In this document: piece by piece, positions 12,567 through 24,203 of the stretch | How the letters are laid out: each line of letters starts with the position of its first letter | Numbering within the stretch: position 1 is the stretch's first letter | From: Flammula alnicola | Lineage: Eukaryota > Basidiomycota > Agaricomycetes > Agaricales > Strophariaceae | DNA: 64,000 nt | Assembly: GCA_015499995.1 (NCBI GenBank) | Contig: JADNRV010000115.1 | Coordinates: forward strand, 62,001-126,000 | Direction: 5' to 3' | Made by a program: the position numbers and the translations under genes | The notes under the pieces: generated by a model | Databases searched by the model: none | The model's input: only the letters and a program-made list of their open reading frames with translations | Told to the model about the DNA's origin: nothing

Positions 12567-13290
12567 TCGCTTGAAGATATTGGTATCTGATTTTGTGCCA
12601 TTCTTCGTGTCCTTCCATCATCAAGTACTTTGCCGATTTTCTTTGAGAGTGTCGGCGGATGCAGTTCGCGATGGCGAGATTTCTCCGTCTGATGGTTGTG
12701 GTATTTGAAGAACTTGTAGTTTTCAGACTGCACGCGTAAGCCATGTGAGTGTGTCGAGCCGTAGTGTGTACATTGCCAGCTCATCGATTTGAACTTGCTT
12801 TTACAGCGTATTGCGTTTATCTCGGACCCCTCAATGTCACCAGACATGACGTTCAGGCCCGAGAGAACGCACTTTCAGTGGTGGCCAACTTTAACCTCGC
12901 AGATTCGCGTCGATGATAGCCTCGAGGTACGAAGCCGACGTGACCCGCACGGGTTCTTGGTGCATAAGTCCAAATCTCACGACTTGAAACTTCGAATTCT
13001 TTTCAACCTCGGGGCCCTCTCAAGAATGCCGACCTTTAGGCTTTACCAACATGGCGAACTTGTTCAGGACCTTCTAAATACCGACCTTTTGTCCCTTCCC
13101 AGTGGTTCGAATCTGCTCGCCCTTCTCTCTGCCCCTTCCTCAACTCTGAACCATGCGTCGAATTGTGTTGAGCAATATCCAGCTGCTGCGTGTTACCAAC
13201 CGTCGGGACTCTGTGGGTATTGACAGCCTTTCAAGCGCTGCTCCCCCATGTTACACATCACAGAGGGACGAAACATCCTCGGTCGCCACC

Positions 13291-15491
13291 ATGGAATGCA
13301 TTCCTATCACGAACGACTACGATGAAGATGAGTACGAGGACCAGGGGTCCATGTCGATGCATTCATGCCCTGAAGTCGTACCCGACGTCGGAGCCTTACC
13401 TTCGCCCTACTCGACGGAAGACCTTGGTTTAACCGTTGACCATCAGGTCGAGGAGCAAACGCACCCGTCACTCTCATCGGTGACTACGCACAGCCAAAGC
13501 TGTAGCCATGTATACACCCATATGCACAGTCAATGCACGAGTTCTACTCCACCTCTTACGAGCGACACTCAACATTCGTCGACCCCGACTCGCAGCAGTG
13601 GATTCTCCAACCCGCAACCAACAAGCCCATACTCTTATCACCCTCCCACTAGATACGCAAGGCACTCTTCTACGCCTACGAGCCCCTACGTGTCGTATCG
13701 GGGTTTACCTCGGACATCAGAACCGTCCTCGCCACGAATATTGTATCATCACCCCCCTCTATCACAACCCGCGGGCATAGAACGTCTGACATATCGTCAT
13801 GACAAGACCAACTATGAGGTCTACCACGACGCCAACGACGAGCTGTTCAGTGATGACGAACAAGCAACTCAAGTTCAGTCACCACCTATGGATAGCACGG
13901 CCACGTTTCTGCCAGAAGGTACCAGCTCCCCGACCCCTCATCTCCTGTTCCGCTCCCAACCAGATCTGACCTCCGTTTCCCATCAACACCCCGACACAAC
14001 ACGAACAGCGAGGTCACCAAGTTCTCCTCAAATTCATTCACAACCAACGCTGAGTCGTGCAACGAATTACGTCTCCCTTTCCCGCAAGAGCACTCTCAAA
14101 AAATTGGCCTTCTTTCGAAAGCCAGCGATGTCGTCATCCATCACGGGGAAATTCACCATTGATCCGGGCCTCTACATCCCCGCTGCGCTCCTCAAAGCCG
14201 TCGAATCGCCCAGCAAAATCCTTCCGGATATTCTCCCAGAACGTATAGATACAACAAAACTGTCTTCCAAAGTCCCTTTCATCGGCGACCTGGGCGGGAC
14301 GAAACCGCGCAAAAAGAATTTGTTCTTGGAAGTCGAGAATGGTGGGATTGACGTGGACGTACATCTGGTTCCTTCTCCAGAGACACCGGTTCGGCGCTTG
14401 ACTACCACTGCATCACCAGTAATGCACGTCGCCCCAACGAACGTACTAACATCGCCAACGAGGCTCTCCTTGGATAAGCACTATCTTTCAGAAGAGGCAT
14501 ATGGTCGGCCGAGTCTGAGCCAGAGGCAAAGCGGCCGTCGTTCGGTGGATGTCCAAGCCTATCCTCCCCCGCCTATGCGGAAATATGCCCCTTCTACTCC
14601 GTCGCCAACATTGATTGATTTGCGATTGACGGAGATAAAAGCCAGTAAAGCGCGAGGTTCTTCCGGGACAAAAAAGGGAAAACAGTTCCCCTTGATAGCG
14701 CGCATCGTGAGTGACCCTTGCTTTTATTCTCTCTTACCCTCTCTGAGTGTTCGCCGATACGTTAGCACGCCCCAAATCCACGACCGCCCTTTCATCTCCT
14801 TGCATCAACGATCGATGTTCCCGCTTCTGCGACCTCAAACCATCAGACTTCAAACGCCAACGACAAGCCCAGTCCACCTCTGAACCACACATCGCCCACT
14901 CGACCCGTTTCCTCTCTCTCTAGATCGCCTCTGACCCTGCATCTCCCGCCAACCTTCCGAGGGCCGTTGACGGTGCACATCGCCGCGGGCAACATCGATA
15001 CGCACGTCCGCCTCTCGAAAGGGCTGACTGACGCATCAGTCGTCCTGACTGAGAGCGCCTTCTCTCGAGGGTATTTCGTTGGAAAATTGTCTGTGTTCGG
15101 TGAGAGAGAGGATTTGGGAGCTGATTGGATGTTCATGAGCGACGATGATGGACTTAGAACGCCCGTGCAAGAGGTCCCTCGCTCGATGCGCAGGGGAGAG
15201 TTCCACCACGATGGATTGGCGGAGATGAACCATGAGCGGCAGGAAGGTGATGTCGATGACGCGGATCGTGCCGCTGGTGCAGACATGCGTAAGAACATGG
15301 ACTTGGAAAATCAAGAAGATGAGGAATGGAACGGGGACAAAATCGACGTCTTCGTGGGTAACGGCAAGGTGTATCTCCAGTTTCTGGGAGAAGATGATCC
15401 ATTTGGCAGGAAAGGACGGTTTTGGAACAAACTAAGAGTGCGTTGGAACCGTGGATCTGGTGCCGGGCTCGGCATAGACGGATTAGATTAG
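13291..15491 (+). CDS. DUF7330-like protein with long disordered N-terminus
   Basis: Two exons, 13291-14706 and 14766-15491, joined by a 59-nt intron (GTGAGT...GTTAG) in phase 0, giving about 713 aa. I chose the ATG at 13291 because it sits in a perfect GCCACCATGG context and begins an acidic stretch; an in-frame ATG 138 nt upstream exists. Residues 1-330 are Ser/Pro/Thr-rich and probably disordered. The middle has KPRKKNLFLEVENGGIDVDV. The C-terminal third, starting LTLHLPPTFRGPLTVHIAAGNIDTH across the splice and continuing with GKVYLQFLGED, resembles the beta-rich DUF7330 domain of Agaricomycete proteins. The function is unknown. No membrane segment or signal peptide is visible. Confidence 0.72.
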
Positions 15492-16032
15492 ATGGTACAG
15501 CGGATTACTGTGGGTACTGTACAGTCCGATCGCCCTACAGAATACACATCGATCCTTGCTCCCGACTTCCATCGCGCTTGAGTCCTTCGTCTCGTTTGCC
15601 GTCTCCAGCGTCCGAATCGCTGACAAGGACGCGCAGCTGCGCGAGGTGGCGTAGTATCAGGTGAGAACATCTTCAAACGGACATGTATATTAGACGAGAG
15701 CATTCTTGATTTGCCAAATCCATGATCGAAATCCATGGAGTTCATAGAGTTGATGTAGTCACGAGATCCTGGGGTGAGAAGCACGTGATCGCGAACGCGT
15801 CAAACGCGTCTACTTAAGTCCTAGCAAAATACCCTCTAGTCACATTCACCGCCCGCTTTTTGTACAATGTAATGAATATTTCATTAACAGTTATATATAT
15901 ACATGTTTTGTACAAAGAAATGTGGCGAAAAGCTAGGATCGCGCCTGGAATAGATGGCGCGATTCAAGTAGCGCAGGCGGCTCCACCTTCCAGCAACTTT
16001 CCCTTCCTCGATGCCAGCACTGGGTCATCCCC
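15492..16032. other. Intergenic with CACGTG and two ACGCGT words
   Basis: Between convergent gene ends. CACGTG lies at 15782-15787 and ACGCGT at 15795-15800 and 15804-15809. ACGCGT is the MluI cell-cycle box in yeast, but here it lies in 3' flanks, so a regulatory role is doubtful. Confidence 0.3.
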
Positions 16033-17121
16033 TCACTTGTTGCCCTTCTCCACCGGCGTGGGCTGCAGCGGCGCCGTCATTGCGGCGTCTCGGAACTTGA
16101 TGGTCGTTGTTGTGATGTCCTTCTGCGCTGGGGTGTCCGTTGTTGGGGTTGTCATAGGAACAGGTGTGCTATAGCTCCTTCACCGTAGCTCCACTTCCCT
16201 GAGTACGATGGGCGGCGAGGTCATCGATGCACAAGGATGTGGGTCAAGGTGCGGGTCGACCACCGAACACCCTTCGACCTGCACCCCAACACTCCGCCTA
16301 CGCTGCGAGACCTCCTTCCGACTCATGGCAGTCCCCCTCAAGCCAGTTCGTCGCCTCCTCGCATTGTTGCTCACGTAAAACATGGGTGCCGAGCTGGGAG
16401 ACGTCGGGGTCTGGGAATTATTGGACATGGCGGTGGAGCGGCAGGAGGTGGGGATGCGGCTGAGTGGTGGTCGAGTCGGCGCAAATTGATGTAAGCATGC
16501 AATCTCTCGCATGCAGCTGCTGTATAGAGGAGGGGGCATAGGTGGGCGGTGGACCTCCTGGTGGCGGTGTTGGTTAGTGGCTGACAGGCAGGGACAGCGA
16601 TGGCGCCTGCATTGACCAATCTGCGTGGTGGGGATGTTCAGTCTCCCTGCATGCGGTGTGAGCACGGAGGCGGCAAGGGTCGGTGGGTCGGCAAGCAGGT
16701 GTGGTGGTGGTGGGGTGGTGGTTGGAGGCTTGCAGGCGGTGTTCGTCTTCGATGCGTTCCTCCCGCGTATACGGTATGACGTCGCTCAGACGCATGTATT
16801 TCCAGAACGTCCATTGGACCTTCTTTAGATTCTTTCTGTAGGCGGGGGTGAATGGGTGGAAGGAGAAAAGTGGAAGGCGGCGAATCGAGTCATACAACTC
16901 GATTCACCACGCACCTGGTGGGTTGGCCTCACCGCCTGCCCTTATAGTCCCCAGTCGGCCGTTCGCTACCGTGAGTTTGGGACAGAGCGAGGCAAGGACG
17001 GGGAGCGGCAGAGGACGAGGAGCAGAGGACGCGACTGGGCGGGGCGCGTCACGGTTGTTTTGAAGTTGTTTGGCGGCAGCGGCGATGACAAAGACGCCGC
17101 ATGTGACTCCAGCAAGTCCAT
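16033..17121 (-). CDS. Possible spliced gene of unknown function
   Basis: Pieces of coding-like sequence on the minus strand can be chained. An ATG at 17121 (MDLLESHAASLSSP) runs to a donor at TCACG-GTAGCG. An acceptor CCTACAG near 16832 leads into RKNLKKVQWTFWKYMRLSDVIPYTREERIED, read from about 16830 to 16730. A later exon near 16430-16260 (NNSQTPTSPSSAPMFYV) precedes a Thr-rich C-terminus, TIKFRDAAMTAPLQPTPVEK, that stops at 16033. The last two segments share a frame but are separated by a TGA near 16178, so an intron must remove it; I could not fix its donor. No domain is recognised. This could also be two genes or chance. Confidence 0.28.
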
Positions 17122-18692
17122 GGACTTCACGAGAAAAAATGATAAATATGGAGTTGGCTATACACGAATGTTCTGTATTAGACCATATTAGAGCCCTTCT
17201 TTCTTTCTTTGAAAGGCTCTGCGCATCGGACGATCGCCAATTCAAAACAAAGCCTACATGCAAGGCTAAAGTTTGTCCCCAAGTCATTTACGAGTTAGTA
17301 GTCCCCTGTTATATCTCGATCACAGATCTTGCACGTGCTTCGCCTTAAATAGTATGTGCTCGCCCCGCCACACGGAGGGCGCTCCGCAAGTGTCGGTCAG
17401 CGCCCGGCCATGCCTCCCGCTCCACAGGTCAGAAAAATTCTAACTCTGAGTTGCAGGGCACTAATTCACATACATAAAATACCAGAAAATTTGAGCACTA
17501 TGGGACAACTGTTATTATTGATATTTAAAATATTAAACTTATTTCTCTACGTTTTTTCAAGATCCCAACGCGCCTAACCTTTCCGGAAAATTCATGAAAT
17601 AAATTGTGTTTGGTGGAGAGGTGTGCTTCAACACACCATAAACGGAATTTTGATGTATTTCATGTTATTCTTGCACTTTGCAATTCTTTCCGCATGCAAG
17701 CAAGCCTGATTGAATCTCCGAGCTCAGACCATTATCTATATGCTTACTGACCACCGGGAGAGGTTTGAAAACTCATGTAAAGTCTGAATAAAATCGGCCA
17801 AAAAGGAATTCAAAGTTTATGTATTCTCAAATCGATGCAAGTTAAATTTACGTGGAGAAATGGCCCCATAAACATATTGGAGGCAAGTTTGCGGCAGTGC
17901 AGGGTACGTTGCAGTGGTATGCGGGCGGGAGGAGGGCGCGGGAATCGCTGGCTTCTCCCGAGATCCTGATCGAGTTATAACAGGGGACTCATCACTGGTC
18001 ATTTACAACTTTCACAACCCATTTTTGACTCGAGTCGACATGTATGTATCCTCCGGTCGGCAATGTGTGATTGAACCTAACAAACATGAGGCAGACACGT
18101 TTGCTTGATGTGTCTCGCAAAGGCCCTCCTAGAAAAGAACGTCTTGCTATAAATGAGAACATACACTGCCTCCAAATCAGCGCAAGGCCTGTTGCTGACA
18201 CTTGACCAGAAATTTTAAATGCACTGGTGTGACCGTCGATGACGCGTCTGACGGCCGGGCGCCTAAACGCACGCTGCTCAGGAGTTAGGGGCTCCCCAAG
18301 CACGCTTGCGCACGACATTTTCTTCTAGACGAGTCTGATTATTTAACTTCGTTTACTGAACAAGGCAAAGCCGAGGACAGGGCCCTTCGAGTCATGTGGA
18401 GGACATGATGGGATTCATCACGCATCAGGGCATCACAGGGCATCACCCACAAATAGCAAGTCAGGGATGTCGGAATCGCGTTCGCTCGCGACACGAGGCT
18501 TCCCTCACCTTCACCTTGTCGAGTCACCAGTACGGCCCATTCACCCAATATGCGATACAATAGCTTTTTCAAGCGAGCGCGTCGCTCAGCTTCACACACA
18601 CACACGGCCGGCCACGCTTTGGACAAAGATGGTGCTTTGCGACTTCTAATTCTTGTTCGCGCTTTGAGTCAACTTTCACGCTTTGCGCAAAC
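17122..18692. other. 1.6 kb without a supportable gene
   Basis: A minus-strand frame at 17992-18318 starts plausibly (MSCASVLGEPLTPEQR) but has no domain and no clear splice continuation. A short CA tract lies near 18595. Nothing else stands out. Confidence 0.35.
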
Positions 18693-19422
18693 ATGGTCCA
18701 TTTAAAGCTTCGCCCCTCCTTGGTTTTGAGAAGCAGTTCTGTGTCTCCTCCAACCCCCTCGCCACTATACCAGAGCGCTATCCCATTACTTCGATGCTGT
18801 GAGTGGCTATGGTAGTCTTTGCTGTGTCATCAGTCTTGAGGCTTATGCCTATCCTTGGATTCAGACAATCACAGAACTTTTCTCGAGGCTTTTCCACGCC
18901 CAGCATTGACGCGAATTCTCGGCTCTATCAAGGGGCAGGTCTCAACGCATCGCAGATGCCTCCCGTTCGACTTGAACTAGTGTCCGCGATACAGAGCATA
19001 GGCTCTCAACATTCTTCGAGTTTAAAGGTAAGAGGACACTCCGTTCCAAGTTCTCAGAATGCTCAAAAATGGTTTCTTCTTACTTGCAGTCAACCTTCCC
19101 CACACAACCACTCATGCCGAACACTCCCACCTCCAGCCTCACCAGACTCAAAACATTGACCTCTGATTCAACCTCTACTTCGAGTACGAGGATTTCCGAT
19201 TCCGACGAACGACGACTTATCACTGAAGAGTTGGATCGCTGCTCTTCTGTGAGAAAGATTCTGGCGAGAAACCTACGAGACTCTCTCGAAGAGGCTCAAT
19301 CAGCCGGAGACTCCTTCCGAACTCAATTCGGCTCGCGGGAAGACAACACTGTCGTCTTCATAGAGGATAAACGTTTGTTCGTCAGAGCCAGGGAGACTAT
19401 CCGCCGCTTGGAGAATTCCTAG
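18693..19422 (+). CDS. Small hypothetical protein
   Basis: Three exons can be joined in frame: 18693-18798, 18834-19027 and 19090-19422, giving about 210 aa. The second intron (19028-19089, GTAAGAGG...TTGCAG) is convincing. The first would be only 35 nt, so the ATG at 18803 may be the real start. The N-terminus is basic and Ser-rich, as in some mitochondrial presequences. The C-terminal third is predicted helical and charged (RRLITEELDRCSSVRKILAR, then VVFIEDKRLFVRARETIRRL). I do not recognise the family. Confidence 0.45.
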
Positions 19423-19933
19423 TCAAGCGATTTTACCTGCTCGACTGTTATCCTCTGTTATCACGCATTTGTCGTGCGTCGAGTCTTCTTGAAGTTGATG
19501 GCTGTTGTTTATTCCATAATCCGCCCTGCTTTCCGAGTAAGGTGTTATTGTTCGCTTTTTGCATTACACATTTGTATATTTCTCGTCTCTGACCTTCTTG
19601 TATATCTTTACTATGGACGCCTACGTACCCCCGTAATTCGTAATGTATTGAATTGTATTGTAGTTTGTATACCAATCCTTACCATTTATCTTGTGTAAAG
19701 TCCTAAACTTGAGCTAATGGAACCCCGAGTCAACCGAATCCCCGAGTGCGAGCGCGTTGGCGGTCAATGCATCAGCGTGGTCTATTTTTAGCACTTGTCT
19801 CAGCCAGTGCACGGGACAAAATGTGGAAATCCCCTTTATTTCCCTTCACGATTCCTAGACCCAAGGCTTTCCAACAGCCTTTTGTACCATATCTCACTGC
19901 GCACACCATCCCAAATTTAATCTCCTCACAGCC

Positions 19934-20688
19934 ATGGCAACCAAAAATATCCAAGAAGGCGACCGAGGTACGTCGTTGGGAATAGTAGTGCCAGACTTTC
20001 ACCACAAGGACATTGTCTGACAAATGGACGAACGAACAGTGCAGTCGAGCAGTGAAATACAGGCCGAGGGAAAGCTCGACATTGCCTCCTCGGATAATCC
20101 TGCGGTCCAGGTCGCGCCAGAGCCTGAAGCTGACGTCGTTATGCACGCGAGTGAGCTGCCGAAAGCAAGCGAGGGACAGGAAGGCGCTGGAGAAAGCAAA
20201 GAAAAGGAACAGCAGAAAGAGGGCGAAATGGCGACGGGGAGGAAGCTCCCGAGGAAGGCGACCAGACAAAAGAGGGGAAACCCGCCGAAGCGGGCGAGAA
20301 GCGCGAGAGACCGACCGTAACGGAGGAAGGGGAGGACAAAGATAAGGCCAGTGCAGAGGAATTGGAGGAAGCAGAGAAAGAGACTGGGAAGGAGGTGAAG
20401 AAACCGAAGACCGGCGAGGAACATGGGACTGAAGAACACCATGAAGGCAAGAAGGCTGCTGCGCCAAAGAAACGACGCCACTCGAAGGCATCAGCTAAAT
20501 CCAAGCCCAAGCCCGCCGCTGCGCCCGCTGAAGGCAAGCGTCCAGTTGGGCGCCCGAGGAAGGCTAGTACCGTGGCTGCCAAAGCTCAGGAAGCACCACA
20601 GGAAGGTCAGCAAGCGAAAGAGGTCGCCGAAGACCAGAAAATGGAAGAAGACACCATACCAGCTCATCACACACGTTCCAGGACGTAG
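19934..20688 (+). CDS. DUF2945 (Tudor-like)-related AT-hook protein with a frame break
   Basis: Exon 1 (19934-19967) encodes MATKNIQEGDR. A 72-nt intron (GTACGT...AACAG) leads in phase to exon 2 at 20040, reading EIQAEGKLDIASSDNPAVQV and DVVMHASEL. These match the pattern of small fungal DUF2945 proteins (IQEGD, DNPAV, ASEL), but the beta-strands with the usual W-containing motif between GD and the AEG segment are missing. The rest is a Lys/Glu/Ala-rich, histone-H1-like tail with an AT-hook, KRPVGRPRK. At the G-run 20236-20239 the coding moves to another frame: the acidic coding upstream and the Glu-rich coding downstream connect only if one G is missing, and no GT is available for an intron there. 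It is either a real frameshift or a homopolymer error. A DNA-binding nuclear role is inferred from the AT-hook only. Confidence 0.6.
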
Positions 20689-21169
20689 CTCCTTAACAAG
20701 TTTGACCCAGTAAAGTCGATAAACGATGTTTCCCTGTAATATATGCTCTGATCAGATGTTAACCATGGTGAATGTTAATGTTAAACCCCAAAATACCCCA
20801 ATTTCGGGTTTTCTATCCGTATGTTTCTCAAAAAAAATTGTGCGAACAGGATATGGGGCGTTAACGTTTTAACAATCAATCAATCGCATATAAAATATCG
20901 AGGCAACCAAGATAAAATTCTAAACCGAAATATGTGAGAACGAGTTGTACAAGAAAATGAACGAACGGACGAGACCGACATACTCGAGTACACGAATGGT
21001 ATTAATATGTTGTGGTTGGCATATGCTAGATATACAGACTTGCGTTAAGCAGCAAGAGAAAGAAAAAAAGCAGTAATCGTAGAAGGAAAATAACTATGTA
21101 GGTAGGTAAGATCGGGGACGAACCCAGGGATATATGTGAGGGGGGTGAAAAGAGGAAGGGTCCAAGGGT
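20689..21169. other. AT-rich 3' spacer
   Basis: AT-rich sequence between convergent genes. It contains only short A- and T-runs and no coding frame. Probably 3' untranslated regions of both neighbours. Confidence 0.4.
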
Positions 21170-22411
21170 TTAGTCGATTTTCTTAGGCTCTTCAGGTTTT
21201 CGCCGCTCAAGCACTTCAACCCACTTTCTGGGGAACCAGCCTTCGCGCCCTTCCCTTGTACGCCCCTTCCACCACTCACCATCCACCTCCATTCTTGGGT
21301 CGACCTCCGCGCCGGTGCGGGGATCAAGCTTGCCAGTAATGGCGACGATTTCATTTTCTTTGAGAGCAAGCTCAGTCGGGTTGGATGGTGTGAATGGGTA
21401 GACAGCACGGGCGAAAGTGAGAGCTGCAGGATCGAGAGGAGGTAATTGCCCTGGGAGGACGCCGCCGTTCGCGGCTGCCTGAGCCTGGGCACGCTCGTTG
21501 AGGATACGAACGAGCTTCGTCATTGCGTATGGGACTCCGAAGATGGCGAGGAGGAAGAAGATGAGGGGTTTCTTGCTCGCTTTTGGCTGTGGTGGTCCAA
21601 CGGGTCCTTGCACCGGCCGTCCGTTGATGAACTCGCGGAATTCGTTGTTGAAATTCCCTGCTGGTCCGGTGCTTGTGCGGCCGGTTAGCAGCTCCTTCAT
21701 CCATCGCAGGAGACCAAACAGCCCGAGCACGCTACCGAGTGCGTTTCGCAGCTGCCCAAATTGATCGACTACGCCGACCATGGCGAAGAAGGACGAATGC
21801 GTCGCCATGAATGTAGACTCGAGCATCTGAGCGACGCCTGTGAAAGTTTGTACGATGGAGTGCAGTAAGGCGAACGTGTGCTGCGTGGTTGATTCGAGAG
21901 TTTGCGTGAGCGATGGTGGTAGGGGATTTCCATCAGGTCCGACGGGAACGCCTCCAGGCCCCATCATACCACCCATGCCCATGCCCCCCATGCCATAACC
22001 GCCATAACCACCCATACCACCATAGGACCCCATGCCACCATATCCTCCATATGACCCCATGCCACCATAAGAGCCCATTCCGCCGTATCCGCCGTATGTT
22101 GACCCCAAACCTGACCCCAAACCACCATATGTGGATCCCAAACCACCATATGATCCGATACCGCCATAACCTGCACCATATGACCCAGCGCCTAGTCTAG
22201 AGTACGGCGAAGCCCCGTACGACGAATAAGGTGAGGCCATCGCAGTCGAAGGACTTGCAAAAGCCGCCGGTCTTTCTGGGATCGTTGGTTGAGATGATGG
22301 TGATGTAGTTGTCGATGTCGCTGACGTTACAGGCGCTGCCGGTGAAGGCACTGAGGTCGCTGTCGCTGCTGATACTCCGCCTCGTTCCCAAGGTTTTGGT
22401 GGAGATACCAT
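21170..22411 (-). CDS. PEX13: Peroxin-13, peroxisomal import docking protein
   Basis: Single exon, 413 aa. PEX13 sits in the peroxisomal membrane and, with PEX14, docks the PTS receptors. The start is fixed by the family N-terminus PPKPWERGG directly after the ATG at 22411. Residues ~50-170 are a Gly/Tyr/Met-rich low-complexity region (SYGGMGSYGG repeats), as expected. The central part holds the TQTLESTTQHTFALLHSIVQ and QLRNALGSVLGLFGLLRWMKELL membrane-region helices. The C-terminal SH3 domain is clear: ARAVYPFTPSNPTELALKENEIV ... GEWWKGRTREGREGWFPRKWV. It is divergently oriented to an NLR-type start at 22655, sharing a 243-bp intergenic region. That whole 5' end is duplicated at 27.5 kb. Confidence 0.95.
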   Translation of the reverse strand: MVSPPKPWERGGVSAATATSVPSPAAPVTSATSTTTSPSSQPTIPERPAAFASPSTAMASPYSSYGASPYSRLGAGSYGAGYGGIGSYGGLGSTYGGLGSGLGSTYGGYGGMGSYGGMGSYGGYGGMGSYGGMGGYGGYGMGGMGMGGMMGPGGVPVGPDGNPLPPSLTQTLESTTQHTFALLHSIVQTFTGVAQMLESTFMATHSSFFAMVGVVDQFGQLRNALGSVLGLFGLLRWMKELLTGRTSTGPAGNFNNEFREFINGRPVQGPVGPPQPKASKKPLIFFLLAIFGVPYAMTKLVRILNERAQAQAAANGGVLPGQLPPLDPAALTFARAVYPFTPSNPTELALKENEIVAITGKLDPRTGAEVDPRMEVDGEWWKGRTREGREGWFPRKWVEVLERRKPEEPKKID

Positions 22412-22654
22412 GGTCTTGGGAGAAAAAAAGCTTAAAGTCGGGTGGAGGTTGTGGATGAAGAGGTCGTGTGACATGTGACTGGTGCTCGGTAATGTGATTA
22501 CCGGTGAGATCGGATTCGCGTCACAACCTGACCAAGCCATGTTCAACAACTTGTTCTGCTTGTGTTCCGCACCGACAATCAGTATATTGAACTGGAAAAT
22601 ACTGACTATTCTTCCTTGTTAATCATGCTAAGCGTATAAACTCGCACCAAACTA
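22412..22654. promoter_or_regulatory. Bidirectional spacer PEX13 / NLR-type remnant
   Basis: 243 bp separate the PEX13 ATG (minus) and the ATG of the NLR-like remnant (plus). A diverged copy of the same spacer is present at about 27626-27870, still attached to both gene starts, so it must hold whatever promoter function the duplicated unit had. No TATA box is evident. Confidence 0.45.
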
Positions 22655-22829
22655 ATGATTTCAATAGGCAGCAACGTAGTCATCAACGGAAGCACATTCA
22701 ACCACGTACATGGTAAGCGCACAGGCTTCGGACAAGGGCGCCTCCTAAACCACCCAAGCAAACTAAGCAGCAGGCTAATCGTATATTATACCAGGTATCG
22801 ACCTTCTATACTCCAAAGTAGCTCCATGA
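22655..22829 (+). pseudogene. 5' remnant of a second-type NLR gene (copy R1)
   Basis: The ATG at 22655 opens MISIGSNVVINGSTFNHVHG, the same kind of short N-terminal motif as NLR A-C. A donor (CATG-GTAAGC) and an acceptor (ATACCAG near 22795) give GIDLLYSKVAP and then TGA at 22827. In the family this exon continues into the PGA.H...PKCH segment before NACHT. Compared with the copies R2 and R3, the sequence jumps from AGCTCC directly to CACAACAAGGAGA, so the NACHT-encoding part has been deleted. What is left cannot encode an NLR. Confidence 0.65.
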
Positions 22830-23860
22830 GCACAACAAGGAGAATGTGCAATGGAATATGAACCTGCCACGGAATGCAGGGCGTCGTCCATTCGACGTCT
22901 GAAGAATTTTCCTTTTGAGGACCTGGCGTAACGGTGTCGAGCCTGCCTCATCGTCCATAGGTCAGTCTCTTTCTCCATTTTTTATCCTTGATATTTACCT
23001 GAAATTCTGGCTAGTTACCCATCTCAGGTTTCGGTCTGAGGATTGTATATGTAAAATACAACCTCAATCTGCAGGCGACATATGCGTGCCATTTCCACCC
23101 GCATCAATGTACGTTTCTCGGTTCCTGCGCATCTCATCTATTGCTTCGAATCTTCGTCGTTCGCTCCTTTGCCGTTGTTGGCCGTTCCTCCTCACACACA
23201 TCCCTGTCATCCTCTTCCTCGTTAATCAGGCTGTTGTCTTCTTGTCTTCTTTCCTCCTTCGGTCTCTGCACGTCCAATCTGTTTACTGACATCATTACAC
23301 CCGCAGACTATCGGCCTGAGACCAGCAAATCCGAGTCTTCAGGAACCCGTTTCGACCCTCCTACTCCTCCACAATCACCGTCTAAGGCATCGGGCTTTCA
23401 TTATCATTGCACACGTCCAATGCCACTACATGAGCCAGCTCCTCGAACACCCATCGTTCCTTAGGACGAGACATTCGTTTTCGCGGCCTGCGACTCGAGG
23501 AAAAATATTTTGGGGATGAGAACGACGGAGGAAAGGTCGGAGATGGACTCCTCGGCTTCCTTTCATTGCCTCAGTGCGACCAGCAAGATCACTCCGGTGT
23601 AATATGTCTAGTTGTCGATGTATTACAGATCTAGGCAGAGGGTGGCGATTTCGGGTATGGAGTGCGAGAAGACTGGAATGGTGAGTTGCACATTGGGTGT
23701 TCAGATACATGTATAGAAAATCATGTAGATATTGAGCATACCGCATATACTTTTCTGAGATGTGTCGTCCACTGGTTGACTTCTTCGGCCAACTTGGTTA
23801 ACTCTAAGAATTTAAATTCCTTTCAGCTTGCTTCCTTCTTGGAAAACGCGAGTTGGAAGG
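22655..23860 (+). repeat. Dispersed repeat R1 (decayed NLR locus)
   Basis: One of three related segments; the others are R2 (27519-29640, +) and R3 (about 46804-48935, -). All share the block around 22850-23460, with a frame reading SESSGTRFDPPTPPQ and ending in PIVP in R1 and R2, and the block around 23500-23640 (GAGATGGACTCCTCGGCTTC). R1 lacks a ~300-bp internal stretch present in R2 and R3, and it lacks the NACHT remnants. The repeat is best read as the decayed body and flanks of an ancestral NLR gene rather than a transposon: no terminal repeats are seen. Confidence 0.65.
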
Positions 23861-24203
23861 CAGCGTACCGCGATCGAAGTCAAAAGGCATATGACCTAGG
23901 TCGGATTTTGGGCGGAACAGGAGGCGGGGTATCTCAGAAGCTCGCAGTCTCTGTCAGAGTCAAGCTAGTCAAGCCTATTCAATGCCGCATATATGATTGG
24001 GGAGCTTAAACACTTACCGGTAGCGCTTACCCTTGTGTAAATTTAACGTCCAATTTCATTGACGCACATGACCCTCAAGCCAACACACGACAACAAGGCC
24101 TTTCCCAAGCCTTTCCTCCGATTGACAAACTTACGCTTCATCAAGGAGAAACTGTGGTCCCGTTCTTGTCCTTACATTGGACTCATACGTTAACCCAATT
24201 CGC
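23861..24203 (+). promoter_or_regulatory. 5' flank of NLR A, homologous to that of NLR C
   Basis: The segment 23861-24203 matches in inverted orientation the 5' flank of NLR C (46192-46820), including the AGAGTCAAGCTAGTCAAG block. At 23870-23877 it has GCGATCGA where the C flank carries the hAT-like MITE, so it is the empty site. The block with CACATG near 24065 corresponds to CACGTG in B and C. Confidence 0.5.

Noticed and set aside
13100..13125. GGTTCGAATC word suggestive of a tRNA
   Set aside because: No A box at the right distance and no cloverleaf.
13153..13290. Earlier in-frame ATG for the DUF7330-like gene
   Set aside because: The ATG at 13291 has a perfect GCCACCATGG context, and the extra 46 residues lack features. 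It remains a possible alternative.
20760..21080. AT-rich stretch as a replication origin
   Set aside because: Base composition alone is not evidence, and it lies between convergent 3' ends where AT-rich UTRs are expected.
22850..23464. R1/R2 frame ending in PIVP as a conserved gene
   Set aside because: R3 shows an indel that breaks the same frame, and no start or domain is present; better explained as a decayed NLR locus.
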